A DNA stretch of 64,000 bases from the NCBI RefSeq assembly GCF_009662475.1, contig NZ_CP045571.1:2912501-2976500 (forward strand), given 5' to 3'. The stretch comes from Acidithiobacillus thiooxidans ATCC 19377. GTDB taxonomy: Bacteria > Pseudomonadota > Gammaproteobacteria > Acidithiobacillales > Acidithiobacillaceae. A model generated the notes under the pieces. The model was not told the origin of the DNA. It saw only the letters and a list, made by a program, of their open reading frames with translations, and did no database searches. Each line of letters starts with the position of its first letter. Within the stretch, counting starts at the first letter, position 1. Below are positions 54,105-63,259 of the stretch, piece by piece. Made by a program: the position numbers and the translations under genes.

Positions 54105-54787
54105 TTATCCTCCCGGATATGTTCCAGATAATGCAGATCGAGACTGTCGAAAGTGTCGCGGATCTGAAAGAAAAAGACGCCAATCACCACCAACCCGATC
54201 AGGGTATCCAGGGCAATACCCAATTCGACGATCAGCGGCATCCCCAGTGTTGCACTGGTGGCGGCGAAAAACAGGGCGTTATCCATGGCCAGAAAGCCCA
54301 CGATCTGGGAGATCGCCTTGCGGCGGGTAATCATCATCAGGAACGACAGCAAAAATGCGGCCAGGGCAATCCCTAGCATGCCATGGGTCGCGGCGGGCAA
54401 ATATCCATCCAGAGGGGCGGCAATGGAAAATGCAAATACCACCAGTAAAATACCCAGCAGTTGCGTACTAGGGACATTGAGTGTCATCTCGACATCACCG
54501 CGCACCTGCAGACGACGCAACAGATAATGCAAGACATAGGGCATGAGAATTCCCTTGATGGACAAGGTCAACACCGCCGAAACCCAGAGGATGGGATCAC
54601 CCGTTAACTGCGCGACGAGGGCCGTACCCACCGCCAGGGTGACACCCTGCCAGGCAAGCAGGCGAATAAGACTCAGCAGCCGTCTTTGCGCAAGCAGGGC
54701 GAAACTGAGTACCAACATCCAGGCCGCGAGAATTCTCAACACGGGGCTGATAATCGCGCTATGGGCAAGAATGGAATGCATGATCAT
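54101..54787 (-). CDS. HyfE/NuoK-like small membrane subunit
   Basis: Hydrophobic protein of 228 residues with several helices (IIMHSILAHSAIISPVLRIL region, TAWQGVTLAVGTALV-like stretch, FLAMDNALFFAATSATLGMP). It resembles HyfE/HycF-type subunits and MnhC/NuoK-like proteins. It overlaps the HyfC-like and HyfF-like genes by 4 bases on each side. Confidence 0.82.
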   Translation of the reverse strand: MIMHSILAHSAIISPVLRILAAWMLVLSFALLAQRRLLSLIRLLAWQGVTLAVGTALVAQLTGDPILWVSAVLTLSIKGILMPYVLHYLLRRLQVRGDVEMTLNVPSTQLLGILLVVFAFSIAAPLDGYLPAATHGMLGIALAAFLLSFLMMITRRKAISQIVGFLAMDNALFFAATSATLGMPLIVELGIALDTLIGLVVIGVFFFQIRDTFDSLDLHYLEHIREDK

Positions 54788-55734
54788 GACCCCAGCATGA
54801 AGTGACTCAATAAACCGATGACTCCGAAAAGGAAGCCGGTGATGGCGAACTCAGGGACCCGAAAAAGCCGTTTTTTTGCCAGTAAGGTTTCCACCAGCGC
54901 CAGAACCACAACCGCAAAAAACAGTTTGACGAGAACCAGTCCTGCAGCAATGACCAGGCTTGTCAGCGACGGTTTTGCAGCAATTCCCCAGGGCAGGAAC
55001 AGGGCGAAACCAATGGTCATATATAAAAACAGCTTGAGTTGTGCCGCCCATTCGAGCAGTGCCAGGTGCCGTCCTGAATACTCCAGCACCATCGCTTCGT
55101 GAATCATGGTCAGTTCGAGGTGCGTTGCCGGATTGTCCATCGGAATTCTGGCGTTTTCCACGAGCAGAACAAAGCCAAATGCGATGGCGGCAAAAACCAT
55201 GCTGGGATGAATGGAAAATAACTGTATTTGACTCAGATGAACAATCTGCACAAGCGATGTGGATCGGGCCAATAAAGAGGCGGTAAACAGTGCCGCCAGT
55301 AAGGCAGGTTCTGCCAATGCGGAAATCAGCATTTCACGATGCGCCCCATAACTGCCAAAAGCTGTTCCCGTATCCATGGCCGCCAGCACCTGAAAAATGC
55401 GCGCCACGGCCAGCAGACCCACCAGCGCAATGACATCGGCAGCACTGGCCAGAGGCAAGCCATTGGCAATGATGGGCACGATGGCCACCGCCATGATCTT
55501 GGCTCCGAACATGACATAGGGTGCAAACTGAAACAGCCAGGAAGATTGTTCAGGGATCAGGGTTTCCTTGTGGAACAGTCGAAAAAGATCACGATAGGGC
55601 TGGAGAATCCCTGCAGAACGCCGATTTTGCAAAAGTGCCCGGACCGTCTGCAGCCAACCCGCCAGAAGTGGAGCCGCCGCGACGACAAAAAGGATCTGGA
55701 AGCATTGATCCCGCCAGCTGATCAGACTAGTCAT
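54784..55734 (-). CDS. HyfC/NuoH-like membrane subunit
   Basis: Integral subunit of 316 residues homologous to NuoH and HycD/HyfC. It keeps the cytoplasmic loop LLQNRRSAGILQPYRDLFRL, the ENARIPMDNPATHLELTMIHE acidic loop facing the quinone-like site, and about eight helices (loops outlined). The charged loop suggests the coupling machinery is intact even though the metal centre in the large subunit is lost. Confidence 0.9.
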   Translation of the reverse strand: MTSLISWRDQCFQILFVVAAAPLLAGWLQTVRALLQNRRSAGILQPYRDLFRLFHKETLIPEQSSWLFQFAPYVMFGAKIMAVAIVPIIANGLPLASAADVIALVGLLAVARIFQVLAAMDTGTAFGSYGAHREMLISALAEPALLAALFTASLLARSTSLVQIVHLSQIQLFSIHPSMVFAAIAFGFVLLVENARIPMDNPATHLELTMIHEAMVLEYSGRHLALLEWAAQLKLFLYMTIGFALFLPWGIAAKPSLTSLVIAAGLVLVKLFFAVVVLALVETLLAKKRLFRVPEFAITGFLFGVIGLLSHFMLGS

Positions 55735-55755
55735 TGAAGCCTCGCCCTCTTGTAT

Positions 55756-57747
55756 TCACCGAAAAAACACCAGAAGGACAATCAGGGTCAGAAACGAATA
55801 CAGCAGATAAGAGGTGATGCGACCATGCTGTAATCGGCTGATCCCTCCGGCAATCCACAGGGTGACACGACCCCAGGGCAGGTAAAAACCTTTCCAGAAA
55901 GGATCAGGAATTTGCACCGGGAGGGTGTTTCTCCCGCCCTGGCGGTTTATGAGCGTGCTTAAGGAAACGCCAAAAATTCTGAGCAGAGGCTGGCTGAAAC
56001 CGGTCGGACTGTCTTGTGTTTGGGCACTATAATCTGCTGCAAAACCACAGGACCATATGGGGGCACGGCGCAGGGAGCGCCCGAAACGCCACCAAACCAG
56101 TACAAAAACGACCGCAATGGACAGTGCGATTCCCAAAAGAAAAACGCCGGGGAGATAACTGGCCCGCTGCGCCGAAATCGGCGTGAGCGCCAGCGCGCTT
56201 TGGTGGGCTATTTGGCTGCCATGTAACAACAGAGCCGTTATGTGCGACAAACTGTCTACTACGCGGCCCGGAAACACACCGAGCAGGACGCAGAACAGGG
56301 CCAAAAAGGCCATGCTGGCGCGCTCCCAGATCCCGGCCTCCTGTTTGGCGACCGCACTACGCGCCCGCCCCAGAAAAGCGATCCCATAAAATTTGACGAT
56401 GGCAAAAGCCGCCACAGCAGTAACCAGCACAACACCTGCGGCGGCCAGGGGAAGAATGGCCCGTAGCATTCCTGATGGCAAGCTGGGGGCCAACAGGAAA
56501 GCCTGAAGTAACAGCCATTCCGAAGCAAAACCATTCAACGGCGGCAATCCGGCAAGGGCAAAAATGCCAATGAGCACCAGAAAAGCCGTCTGCGGCATGG
56601 AACGAATCAGACCACCCAAATGGGACATTTCCAGGGTGCCTGTAGCGTGTAGAACGCTGCCGCTTCCCAGAAAAAGCAAGCTCTTGAAAAAAGCGTGATT
56701 CAGCACTTGAAATAAACCCGCTATCAAGGCGAGAGCGGCCAGGGGCCACAGATTTTGCTCGGCAAAAATTCGGGAAAGACCGAGAGCGATCAGGATAAGT
56801 CCCATATTTTCCATGGAGGAATAAGCCAGTAGCCGCTTCATGTCGGTTTGCAATGCCGAATACAAAACGGCAAAAAGTGCAGAGCTTAAACCCAGTCCCA
56901 GCCAAAGCGGACCCCACCACCCCGCGCCCGCCGGAAGAATTTGCCAGTCAATGCGCAGCAGGCCATAGACCGCAACGGGCAACATGGCCCCACTCATCAG
57001 CGCCGAAACCGGCGATGGCGCTGCCGGATGTGCTTCCGGAAGCCAGGCATGCAGTGGCAGAAGCCCCAGTTTTGCGCCAAAACCCAGCAAGGTGAGTCCA
57101 AAAACCGCATTGGCGACAATAGGAGAATCGGACAATTGCGCCATGCGCTGAAAATTCCCATTGCTGATCAGATCACCATGACTCAGCAAGGCAAAAGCGA
57201 CAAAAAGGGCCAGGGCACCGAGATGCGCGATCAGTAAATACAGATAGGCGGCTTGCTGCCGACGCTGGTCCTGGCCTTCGACCAGGATAAGAAATGTTGA
57301 ACTCAGGGCCATCAGTTCCCAGGCCACAAGGAATGTGTAGGCATTGGCTGCCAGCAATACCCAAACCATGGCCGTCACAAAAACCGGATAAGGCAATAGC
57401 ACCTGTTTCAGCTTGCTCTGGCTACCATGATGGAAATAACCGATAGCATGCAAGGACGCCGCAAATCCCACGGATCCCAGCACCAACAGAAAAAAACCGG
57501 AGAGCGGGTCGAGGGTGAATTGCCAGGCAAGATCGGTGAGTGGCCCCGGGATACTTGCATGGAGCGCAGGGCTTGCCAGCGCATGCATGCCGACCACGAT
57601 GAGCAGCAGGCAAAATGCAACGGTCAGCAGAAAACCCAGGGAACGTTTCCAGCGGATTGGCAATGCGGGAATTGCCACCAGCACTGTCGGCAATAAAGAC
57701 AACAGTGACGCATACAGGACCCAAAGCAGACAGTCGCCGGAGTTCAC
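55756..57747 (-). CDS. HyfB/NuoL-like antiporter subunit
   Basis: Large membrane subunit of 663 residues with about 16 helices. It holds ALSSTFLILVEGQDQRRQQA, GFGAKLGLLPLHAWLPEAHP (Lys and the HAWLPEAH box), KRLLAYSSMENMGLILIALG and a helix with FNHAFFK-like LNHAFFKSLLFLGSG, all typical of NuoL/HyfB proton or ion translocators. Its stop overlaps the regulator gene start of the same strand by 4 bases at its upstream end. It is the first structural gene of the complex. Confidence 0.9.
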   Translation of the reverse strand: MNSGDCLLWVLYASLLSLLPTVLVAIPALPIRWKRSLGFLLTVAFCLLLIVVGMHALASPALHASIPGPLTDLAWQFTLDPLSGFFLLVLGSVGFAASLHAIGYFHHGSQSKLKQVLLPYPVFVTAMVWVLLAANAYTFLVAWELMALSSTFLILVEGQDQRRQQAAYLYLLIAHLGALALFVAFALLSHGDLISNGNFQRMAQLSDSPIVANAVFGLTLLGFGAKLGLLPLHAWLPEAHPAAPSPVSALMSGAMLPVAVYGLLRIDWQILPAGAGWWGPLWLGLGLSSALFAVLYSALQTDMKRLLAYSSMENMGLILIALGLSRIFAEQNLWPLAALALIAGLFQVLNHAFFKSLLFLGSGSVLHATGTLEMSHLGGLIRSMPQTAFLVLIGIFALAGLPPLNGFASEWLLLQAFLLAPSLPSGMLRAILPLAAAGVVLVTAVAAFAIVKFYGIAFLGRARSAVAKQEAGIWERASMAFLALFCVLLGVFPGRVVDSLSHITALLLHGSQIAHQSALALTPISAQRASYLPGVFLLGIALSIAVVFVLVWWRFGRSLRRAPIWSCGFAADYSAQTQDSPTGFSQPLLRIFGVSLSTLINRQGGRNTLPVQIPDPFWKGFYLPWGRVTLWIAGGISRLQHGRITSYLLYSFLTLIVLLVFFR

Positions 57748-58289
57748 TGCGCCACCACAATCAGAAGCACCGATGCCAACTCATGCAGATTATGCCAGTT
57801 GTGAGAAAGACGCGGGTCATAGTAGACGGCATCCCCCTCATCCAGATCAAAGCTGGAACCTTGCTGTTCAAAGCGCGCGCTTCCCTTGATGAGCATGGCG
57901 AACTCTTCCCCATCGGCACTACTATAAGGGTGGTCTCCACATTCTCCACCTGCATCCAGCGTGACCAGCAGCGGTTGCATTTTTTTTCGGGAAAATCCTC
58001 GTGCCAGTGGTTCAATCGTGGCATGCGACCCTGAACTATAGACCCGACGTCTTTGTCCGGCACGGAGAATGAGCGGGGATGCTTCACTATCCGGTTCATC
58101 CAGGAGTGCGGCAATCCTGAGCCCCAAGGCAGTGCAAATTTTCTCAAGCGTTGCAATGGAGGGGGAAACCTGCGCAGCTTCAATCTGGGATAGCGCACTG
58201 GAAGAGACCCCGGCCATTTCTCCCAGGGCACGCAGGGAAAGTTGTCGGTCTTCGCGAAGCTGACGCAAACGTTGAGCAAGCTGTTTCAT
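57744..58289 (-). CDS. XRE-type regulator with C-terminal cupin
   Basis: Protein of 181 residues. A helix-turn-helix occupies residues 1-60 (LRQLREDRQLSLRALGEMAG, VSSSALSQIEAAQVSPSIAT) and a cupin domain about 105-178 (GGECGDHPYSSADGEEFAML, EGDAVYYDPRLSHNWHN). The layout is the PuuR-like family, where the cupin senses a small molecule. It opens the hyf-like operon, overlapping HyfB by 4 bases, and follows the hairpin repeat. It probably autoregulates or controls the complex; the ligand is unknown. Confidence 0.88.
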   Translation of the reverse strand: MKQLAQRLRQLREDRQLSLRALGEMAGVSSSALSQIEAAQVSPSIATLEKICTALGLRIAALLDEPDSEASPLILRAGQRRRVYSSGSHATIEPLARGFSRKKMQPLLVTLDAGGECGDHPYSSADGEEFAMLIKGSARFEQQGSSFDLDEGDAVYYDPRLSHNWHNLHELASVLLIVVAQ

Positions 58290-58345
58290 GCCCCGGATTG
58301 TCCGTTAAAATGGACGGCGTGTCCATATTAACGTATGAAGCTAAA

Positions 58346-58532
58346 AACGGCAGTTGCCGTGGGTGCTTTTTGCTCCATTGTTCCTTGCCTGTTGTTCTAG
58401 GGCTCATCCTGCTGTCAGGAGAGAACTCGCCCTTCGGGCTCAGACAGCTCTCCTGAAGGGCGCAGGATTTCGCCAAGAACAACAACGGCCCGGAACAAAA
58501 GTCGCTGCAAAGCACCCACGGCAACTGCCGTT
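58346..58532. repeat. Long hairpin repeat, copy 2
   Basis: A 187-bp inverted structure between cbbO and the xre gene. Outer arms 58346-58369 and 58509-58532 are perfectly complementary over 24 bp. The core (about 58366-58513) is the reverse complement of the core at 2092-2239, about 90 percent identical by eye, while these outer arms share no similarity with copy 1. It lies inside the cbbM-to-hyf unidirectional gene series, where it could act as a terminator or attenuator. Confidence 0.85.
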
Positions 58533-58545
58533 AGGATGAAGCCAT

Positions 58546-60825
58546 TCAATGGGTCAGGCTTAAAAAAATCTCCGGCAATCTTTCCGGCAACGATTCAATC
58601 CGATCAATAATGCTGAATCGATTACCAAAAATTTTTCGTACGTATTCGTCTGCATGTGGATCAAGGCTGATGCAATGGCAAAAAATGCCCTTCTCCTCCA
58701 GCTCCAGAACGGCGCGACGGGTATCTGCCAGCAAATAATCCGGATCATCCACATCGATGTCGGCCGGTTGCCCATCGGTCAGGATCAGAAGCAGGCGCTT
58801 GTCGGCAGATTGACCGGACAGATAGTGTCCGGCGTGACGCAAGGCCGCACCCATGCGCGTAGAATAGGCGGCACGGAGCGCTGCGAGCCGTGCGTAGACT
58901 GCATCCTGCCAAGGTTCAGAAAATCCCTTGATATGCCAGTAGCGCAACTCATGACGGGTGTTGGAATAAAAGCCGGAAATGGCAAAGGGGTCACCCAGGC
59001 GGTCAATCGCCCAGGCTAGCAGTGTAACGGCTTCCTGGGCCAGGGAAAGGATGGTAGGTCCTGAGCCTGCACCCTCAACCGGATCATTCAGCGATTCGGA
59101 AAGATCCAGCAGCAGACTCACCGAAAGATTCCTTCGTGCGTGGCGGAAACTTTCGTTGATGCGCGGATCGACATTTTGTCGACAGCGATAATCTACCCAG
59201 GAACGCAGCGCCCAGTCCAAATCCAGATCGGACCCCTCTTCCTGACGGCGCAGGCGTTCGCGATCCTGCGGTTTCAGCATATCCAGCAACCGTTCAAGAC
59301 GCTTGGCCAAAGCAGCGTGTTTCTGCAATATCTGCAGGATATCGCTGGCAGAACCTTGGGGATGCAGATGCTCGTAGAGACTGACCCAATCCGGTAGGTA
59401 ATGTTGCGATCGGTAATCCCACTCGGGATAGTGCCGGACCAGCGTCAATTCGTTTTCCGATACCGCTTCGGCCCGGCTGCTTTCTTCCTCGCTTTCCTGA
59501 TCGCCATCAATGAACTGCCAGAGGTGGCGGTTGTCATCCCGGTAGGACACTTCCGTATCGGTAAAATAAATCTTGGCAAAACTGTCACTCGGCAGGCGTG
59601 TCTGAATGAGATATTCCAGGGCGAGTTCCGCAATGCTGTGGGTGCTGCCCGGTCCGTTGAGCATTTGCTCGTAAAAGCGCTGCACAAATTGCCGGAGGAC
59701 GGGGTTCTGGTAACCATGCTCAGGATCAAGAACGGCTCGGGAAAACAGGGTCAAACGATGACGTATGCAGGATTCCTGCCCGGAATCGCAGGCATCTTCC
59801 TCGGGATGGGGATGCAATTGCAGCATAAGCGTCCGAAGCCCGGGGAAACGCCGCAAAATCAGGGTGTCCACGCGCGCATCTTCAAAATATTCGATGTACA
59901 AGCGCTGAAAGGGACTCCAGTTATCGGCAAGGAGCGCCTGACTGTAGCGGCGATGAGCGGCAAGATGGGCGAGGGCCAGACGGTATTGATCCAGGCCCGA
60001 TATACCCTCCCGATCATGGTACAGGTCCGGCAGATGCATACCCAGGGAATCCAGGTAAGGCTGGGGCCGACGCAGATGATCAAAAGCTTCCGAATACGGG
60101 ACCAGCATGGCGGGTTCATCCCAGAGGGCCCGCAAATACAGGTCCATCTCACGCTCGTGGCTGCGCAGCAGGGTCCCATCGCGCTGCTCCTGAAAAATGG
60201 CCCGACTGTCTGCACTTTGCAGGGCAAAATAATCCGTCTGACGTTCGGGGTTACTGGCATAATAGCGCAACCCGTATTCTGCCCAGGTCTGCAGTCCCTC
60301 CAGATTCACTTTTTGCAGGAGTTCGGCCGCCAGGCGAATGAATTCAGGCAAAGCGCGGCTGGGGAGAATGGCGTGGCGGCCATGGATGGAGGTGCTGCTG
60401 CGCTCGGCAATATCCGTCAACAAATCGAGATAGTCGCGAAGCAGCGTCCGGTTGGGCAAAGCCCGGGTAACGGCGGGAAGCGCCTGGAAAAACAATCCGA
60501 TAACATCGCCATTGGGCGAACGCTGAATTTTCGCCACCCACTGCAAAACCGGATCAATACAGTCGTGACCGACAGCAGCGGCCACTTCCGGCCAGCCTTC
60601 CAGAAAGGCCATCACTGGCTCGGCACCCCGCCCCAATTTGCACAAAAAGCGGGCAGCATCTACATAAGCGAACAATTCCTGCTCCTGCCACTGCGCAGCG
60701 GCAACCGTGAGGCAGTCCGCAAAAACCGCCTGTACTGAACTAAAAGCACAGTCCAGATGACGCCGCCAGTAGTCCTCGTCGGGCGGAATCGCTGACCCGG
60801 TTTCTGCGTCAGTTGAAGGTGGCAT
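58546..60825 (-). CDS. cbbO: RuBisCO activase-associated protein CbbO
   Basis: Large partner of the CbbQ motor that helps release inhibitors from RuBisCO, about 759 residues from ATG 60825. The long N-terminal helical region (AFSSVQAVFADCLTVAAAQW) is followed by a C-terminal von Willebrand A domain with a MIDAS motif, SLLLDLSESLNDPVEG, and TDGQPADIDVDDPDYL. ATG 60825 has GGAG about ten bases upstream; starts at 60834 and 60864 lie inside cbbQ and are less likely. Its 5' end overlaps cbbQ. Confidence 0.9.
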   Translation of the reverse strand: MPPSTDAETGSAIPPDEDYWRRHLDCAFSSVQAVFADCLTVAAAQWQEQELFAYVDAARFLCKLGRGAEPVMAFLEGWPEVAAAVGHDCIDPVLQWVAKIQRSPNGDVIGLFFQALPAVTRALPNRTLLRDYLDLLTDIAERSSTSIHGRHAILPSRALPEFIRLAAELLQKVNLEGLQTWAEYGLRYYASNPERQTDYFALQSADSRAIFQEQRDGTLLRSHEREMDLYLRALWDEPAMLVPYSEAFDHLRRPQPYLDSLGMHLPDLYHDREGISGLDQYRLALAHLAAHRRYSQALLADNWSPFQRLYIEYFEDARVDTLILRRFPGLRTLMLQLHPHPEEDACDSGQESCIRHRLTLFSRAVLDPEHGYQNPVLRQFVQRFYEQMLNGPGSTHSIAELALEYLIQTRLPSDSFAKIYFTDTEVSYRDDNRHLWQFIDGDQESEEESSRAEAVSENELTLVRHYPEWDYRSQHYLPDWVSLYEHLHPQGSASDILQILQKHAALAKRLERLLDMLKPQDRERLRRQEEGSDLDLDWALRSWVDYRCRQNVDPRINESFRHARRNLSVSLLLDLSESLNDPVEGAGSGPTILSLAQEAVTLLAWAIDRLGDPFAISGFYSNTRHELRYWHIKGFSEPWQDAVYARLAALRAAYSTRMGAALRHAGHYLSGQSADKRLLLILTDGQPADIDVDDPDYLLADTRRAVLELEEKGIFCHCISLDPHADEYVRKIFGNRFSIIDRIESLPERLPEIFLSLTH

Positions 60826-61621
60826 CAATGGCATGCTCCAGCGTGCTGCGGATGTCCTCGTCATCCGTAATCGGGTCCATCAGCGCCATCCGGCAGGCGC
60901 GTGTTGCGGGCACCCCATCGGCAATGAGCGATGCCGCATAAACCAGCAAGCGTGTCGATATCCCTTCATCCATGCCATGTCCTTTCAAATTGCGAGAGCT
61001 TTTGGCCAGGGCAACCAGTTGTTCCGCAGTCTGTTCAGGAATACCCACTTCACGGACCAGGATTTCTGTTTCCACCTTTGTTTCCGGATAATCAAAGCGA
61101 AAAGCGGCGAAACGCTGCTTGGTGGACTGTTTGAGGTCCTTCATCAAGGACTGATATCCCGGATTGTAGGAAATCACCAGCTGGAAATCGGCGTGCGCCT
61201 GAATCAGTTCCCCTTTTTTGTCCAGCGGGAGCTGGCGACGATGGTCAGTCAGGGGGTGGATGACCACGGTACTATCCTGTCGGGCTTCGACAATTTCATC
61301 CAGATAGCAGATGGCACCATAGCGAGCCGCCACCGTGAGCGGACCATCCTGCCAGCGGGTACCCTCTGCATCCAGGAGCCAGCGGCCCACCAGATCTGCA
61401 GCGGTCATATCTTCATTGCAAGCCACCGTGATCAGGGGCTTGCCCAGTTTCCAGGCCATGTATTCGACGAATCGGGATTTGCCGCAGCCCGTGGGGCCTT
61501 TGATCATGACCGGCAAACGCCGGGCATAGGCAGCGGTAAACAGGGCAATCTCATCCCCTTGCGGATGATAATAAGGTTCCTTGTTGACCATGTAATCGTA
61601 TACCGGATTACCAGGATTCAT
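60809..61621 (-). CDS. cbbQ: RuBisCO activase AAA+ protein CbbQ
   Basis: AAA+ ATPase of the MoxR type, 270 residues, forming a ring that with CbbO remodels RuBisCO. Walker A is GPTGCGKS, Walker B ICYLDEIVEA, and SYNPGYQS fits sensor 1. The ATG at 61621 is preceded by GGAGA eight bases away; the frame is open to 61660. It overlaps cbbO by 17 bases. Confidence 0.94.
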   Translation of the reverse strand: MNPGNPVYDYMVNKEPYYHPQGDEIALFTAAYARRLPVMIKGPTGCGKSRFVEYMAWKLGKPLITVACNEDMTAADLVGRWLLDAEGTRWQDGPLTVAARYGAICYLDEIVEARQDSTVVIHPLTDHRRQLPLDKKGELIQAHADFQLVISYNPGYQSLMKDLKQSTKQRFAAFRFDYPETKVETEILVREVGIPEQTAEQLVALAKSSRNLKGHGMDEGISTRLLVYAASLIADGVPATRACRMALMDPITDDEDIRSTLEHAIDATFN

Positions 61622-61633
61622 GTGCAGATCTCC

Positions 61634-61653
61634 ATTCCAGCGGTAGCTGGAAT
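61634..61653 (-). other. Hairpin directly upstream of the cbbQ ribosome-binding site
   Basis: ATTCCAGC-GGTA-GCTGGAAT forms a perfect 8-bp stem ending right before GGAG. It might protect a processed 5' end or modulate cbbQ translation. Confidence 0.5.
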
Positions 61654-61657
61654 CACG

Positions 61658-61703
61658 CAAAAAGAAAACAGGCCGAAATCTGCAAACGGCGAGATTTCGG
61701 CCT
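61658..61703 (-). terminator. Intrinsic terminator/attenuator between cbbM and cbbQ
   Basis: A 12-bp perfect stem, AGGCCGAAATCT (61670-61681) with AGATTTCGGCCT (61692-61703), is followed on the minus strand by GTTTTCTTTTT. It would terminate much of the cbbM transcript before cbbQ. Confidence 0.85.
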
Positions 61704-61740
61704 ACGGCATTGGGTGATGACTCACCGCTACAACAATACC

Positions 61741-63120
61741 TTATCGATGCGCACCGATTTTATCCCGCCAACCCGGGTAAAGTTGATCCGCATCTTGCGG
61801 GAAGGACGCAAAAGCACCCGCAAACTCCTTGTGCTCCTTGGCCCATTCAATGGGATCCGCCTTGGCTTTCCAGCATTCATAGGCCTGGCGCAGGGAGATG
61901 GCTCCGGCCGCCGGGCTGTCGATGTGACCGTAGGAGCCACCGCCGGCAGTATTGATCACGTTGCCGTGGCCCAGATTCTCGAAAAATCCGGGCAGGCGCA
62001 GTGCGTTCATGCCACCAGAAATGATCGGTGTAGTGGGTTTCATGCCATACCACTTCTGGTAGTACACCGGACCCTGACACTCATCGCGTTCAATCATGTA
62101 AGCGATGTTGCGATCGTCATTTTCGCCTTCCATTTTGCCGTAACCCATGGTACCGACGTGGATGCCGGATGCCCCCTGCAGACGGGAAATTTTAGCCAGC
62201 ACGAAAGCAGTGTATCCGCGCAGGGCTGAGGGTGAGGTGATCATGCCATGTCCGGCCCGGTGATAATGGAGATATTGGCCGGGATATTGGCGGCGTGCCG
62301 TCGTGATCATGCCGGGACCACCGACAAAACCGTCCACGAGGAAGGCCACTTTGTCAGCGTCCGGACCAAAAATACCGAGAATATAGTCAGCACGGGCACA
62401 CATTTCATAATGATCATCGGCCGTGATATTGGCGGAAAAAAGCTTGGGCTGCCCGGTCTTGTCCATGGCACGCTTCATCGCATCGGCAACCAGCGGAATG
62501 GTTTTTTTCAAGGGAGAAAACACCTGATTTCCCTGAGGCTCATCGTTCTTGATGAAATCACCGCCCAACCAGAACTGATAAGCGGCTTCCGCAAAGGGTT
62601 CCGGCCGCAGGCCGAGTTTCGGCTTGATGATGGTGCCGGCAATATAACCGCCATCTTTGATGGGCCGACCCAGAATCCGCCATAAATCAGAAATATCCCT
62701 GGCAGGACCATCAAAGAGTTGTATCGCCCGGGGCGGGAAAAAGATATCGATCATTTTGGCATGCGCAATATCCCCCATGCCCTGGTTATTACCGATAGCC
62801 AGCGTGAGAAAGGACACAATCATCATGCGCCCGTCGAGAATATTGCGGTCAAACAGATCCATAGGATAGGCAATACGCATATCCTCGGTGGCTTCGTCAA
62901 TGTGATAAACCAGAGCATCCACGCCCTTGGTGAAATCATCTGTAGTCGATACTTCCACATTGGTTCCGGTTGAGGATTCCGCCGCAAAGTGCGCGGCTGA
63001 TGCAAGATAGCCATATCCTGCTTTGGGTTTCATTTTGTAGGCAACCAGTATGTGCTTGCCACCGGCGATCAGATCTTCTTCGCGCAAAGAGAGATCGGCA
63101 TAACGTGAGGACTGGTCCAT
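61741..63120 (-). CDS. cbbM: Form II ribulose-bisphosphate carboxylase
   Basis: CO2-fixing enzyme of the Calvin cycle, homodimeric form II, 459 residues (the usual 455-470). It begins [20 protein letters not shown] and has the catalytic [11 protein letters not shown] (Lys166) and [14 protein letters not shown] with carbamylated Lys191, Asp193 and Glu194, plus C-terminal [15 protein letters not shown]. Form II enzymes suit high CO2/low O2. It is divergent from cbbR and separated from cbbQ by a terminator, so RuBisCO can be made in excess over its activase. Confidence 0.97.
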   Translation of the reverse strand: MDQSSRYADLSLREEDLIAGGKHILVAYKMKPKAGYGYLASAAHFAAESSTGTNVEVSTTDDFTKGVDALVYHIDEATEDMRIAYPMDLFDRNILDGRMMIVSFLTLAIGNNQGMGDIAHAKMIDIFFPPRAIQLFDGPARDISDLWRILGRPIKDGGYIAGTIIKPKLGLRPEPFAEAAYQFWLGGDFIKNDEPQGNQVFSPLKKTIPLVADAMKRAMDKTGQPKLFSANITADDHYEMCARADYILGIFGPDADKVAFLVDGFVGGPGMITTARRQYPGQYLHYHRAGHGMITSPSALRGYTAFVLAKISRLQGASGIHVGTMGYGKMEGENDDRNIAYMIERDECQGPVYYQKWYGMKPTTPIISGGMNALRLPGFFENLGHGNVINTAGGGSYGHIDSPAAGAISLRQAYECWKAKADPIEWAKEHKEFAGAFASFPQDADQLYPGWRDKIGAHR

Positions 63121-63259
63121 GTTCCGTTCCTTAAATTGATTGAGAAGTCAACAGACAGTACACTATAAAAATCATTATAAAAAACGATTAATTCATATGC
63201 GTATAATAGATAAAATATATTATTAAGGCCGCAGCCCCTGCACTTAAGGAGATCCATTC
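63121..63259. promoter_or_regulatory. cbbM-cbbR intergenic control region
   Basis: A 139-base A+T-rich region with several TATAAT/TATAAA-like boxes on both strands (for example TATAAT near 63201-63206, and minus-strand TATAAT/TATAGT near 63160-63180). T-N11-A patterns typical of LysR operators are frequent in such sequence, so I cannot place the CbbR site reliably. Confidence 0.45.

Noticed and set aside
50590-57747. Respiratory complex I or an active group 4 [NiFe]-hydrogenase
   Set aside because: Too few subunits for complex I (no NuoE, F, G, I), and the large subunit lacks all four nickel-ligand cysteines.
63121-63259. Exact CbbR operator
   Set aside because: The region is so A+T-rich that T-N11-A matches occur by chance; no single site stands out.
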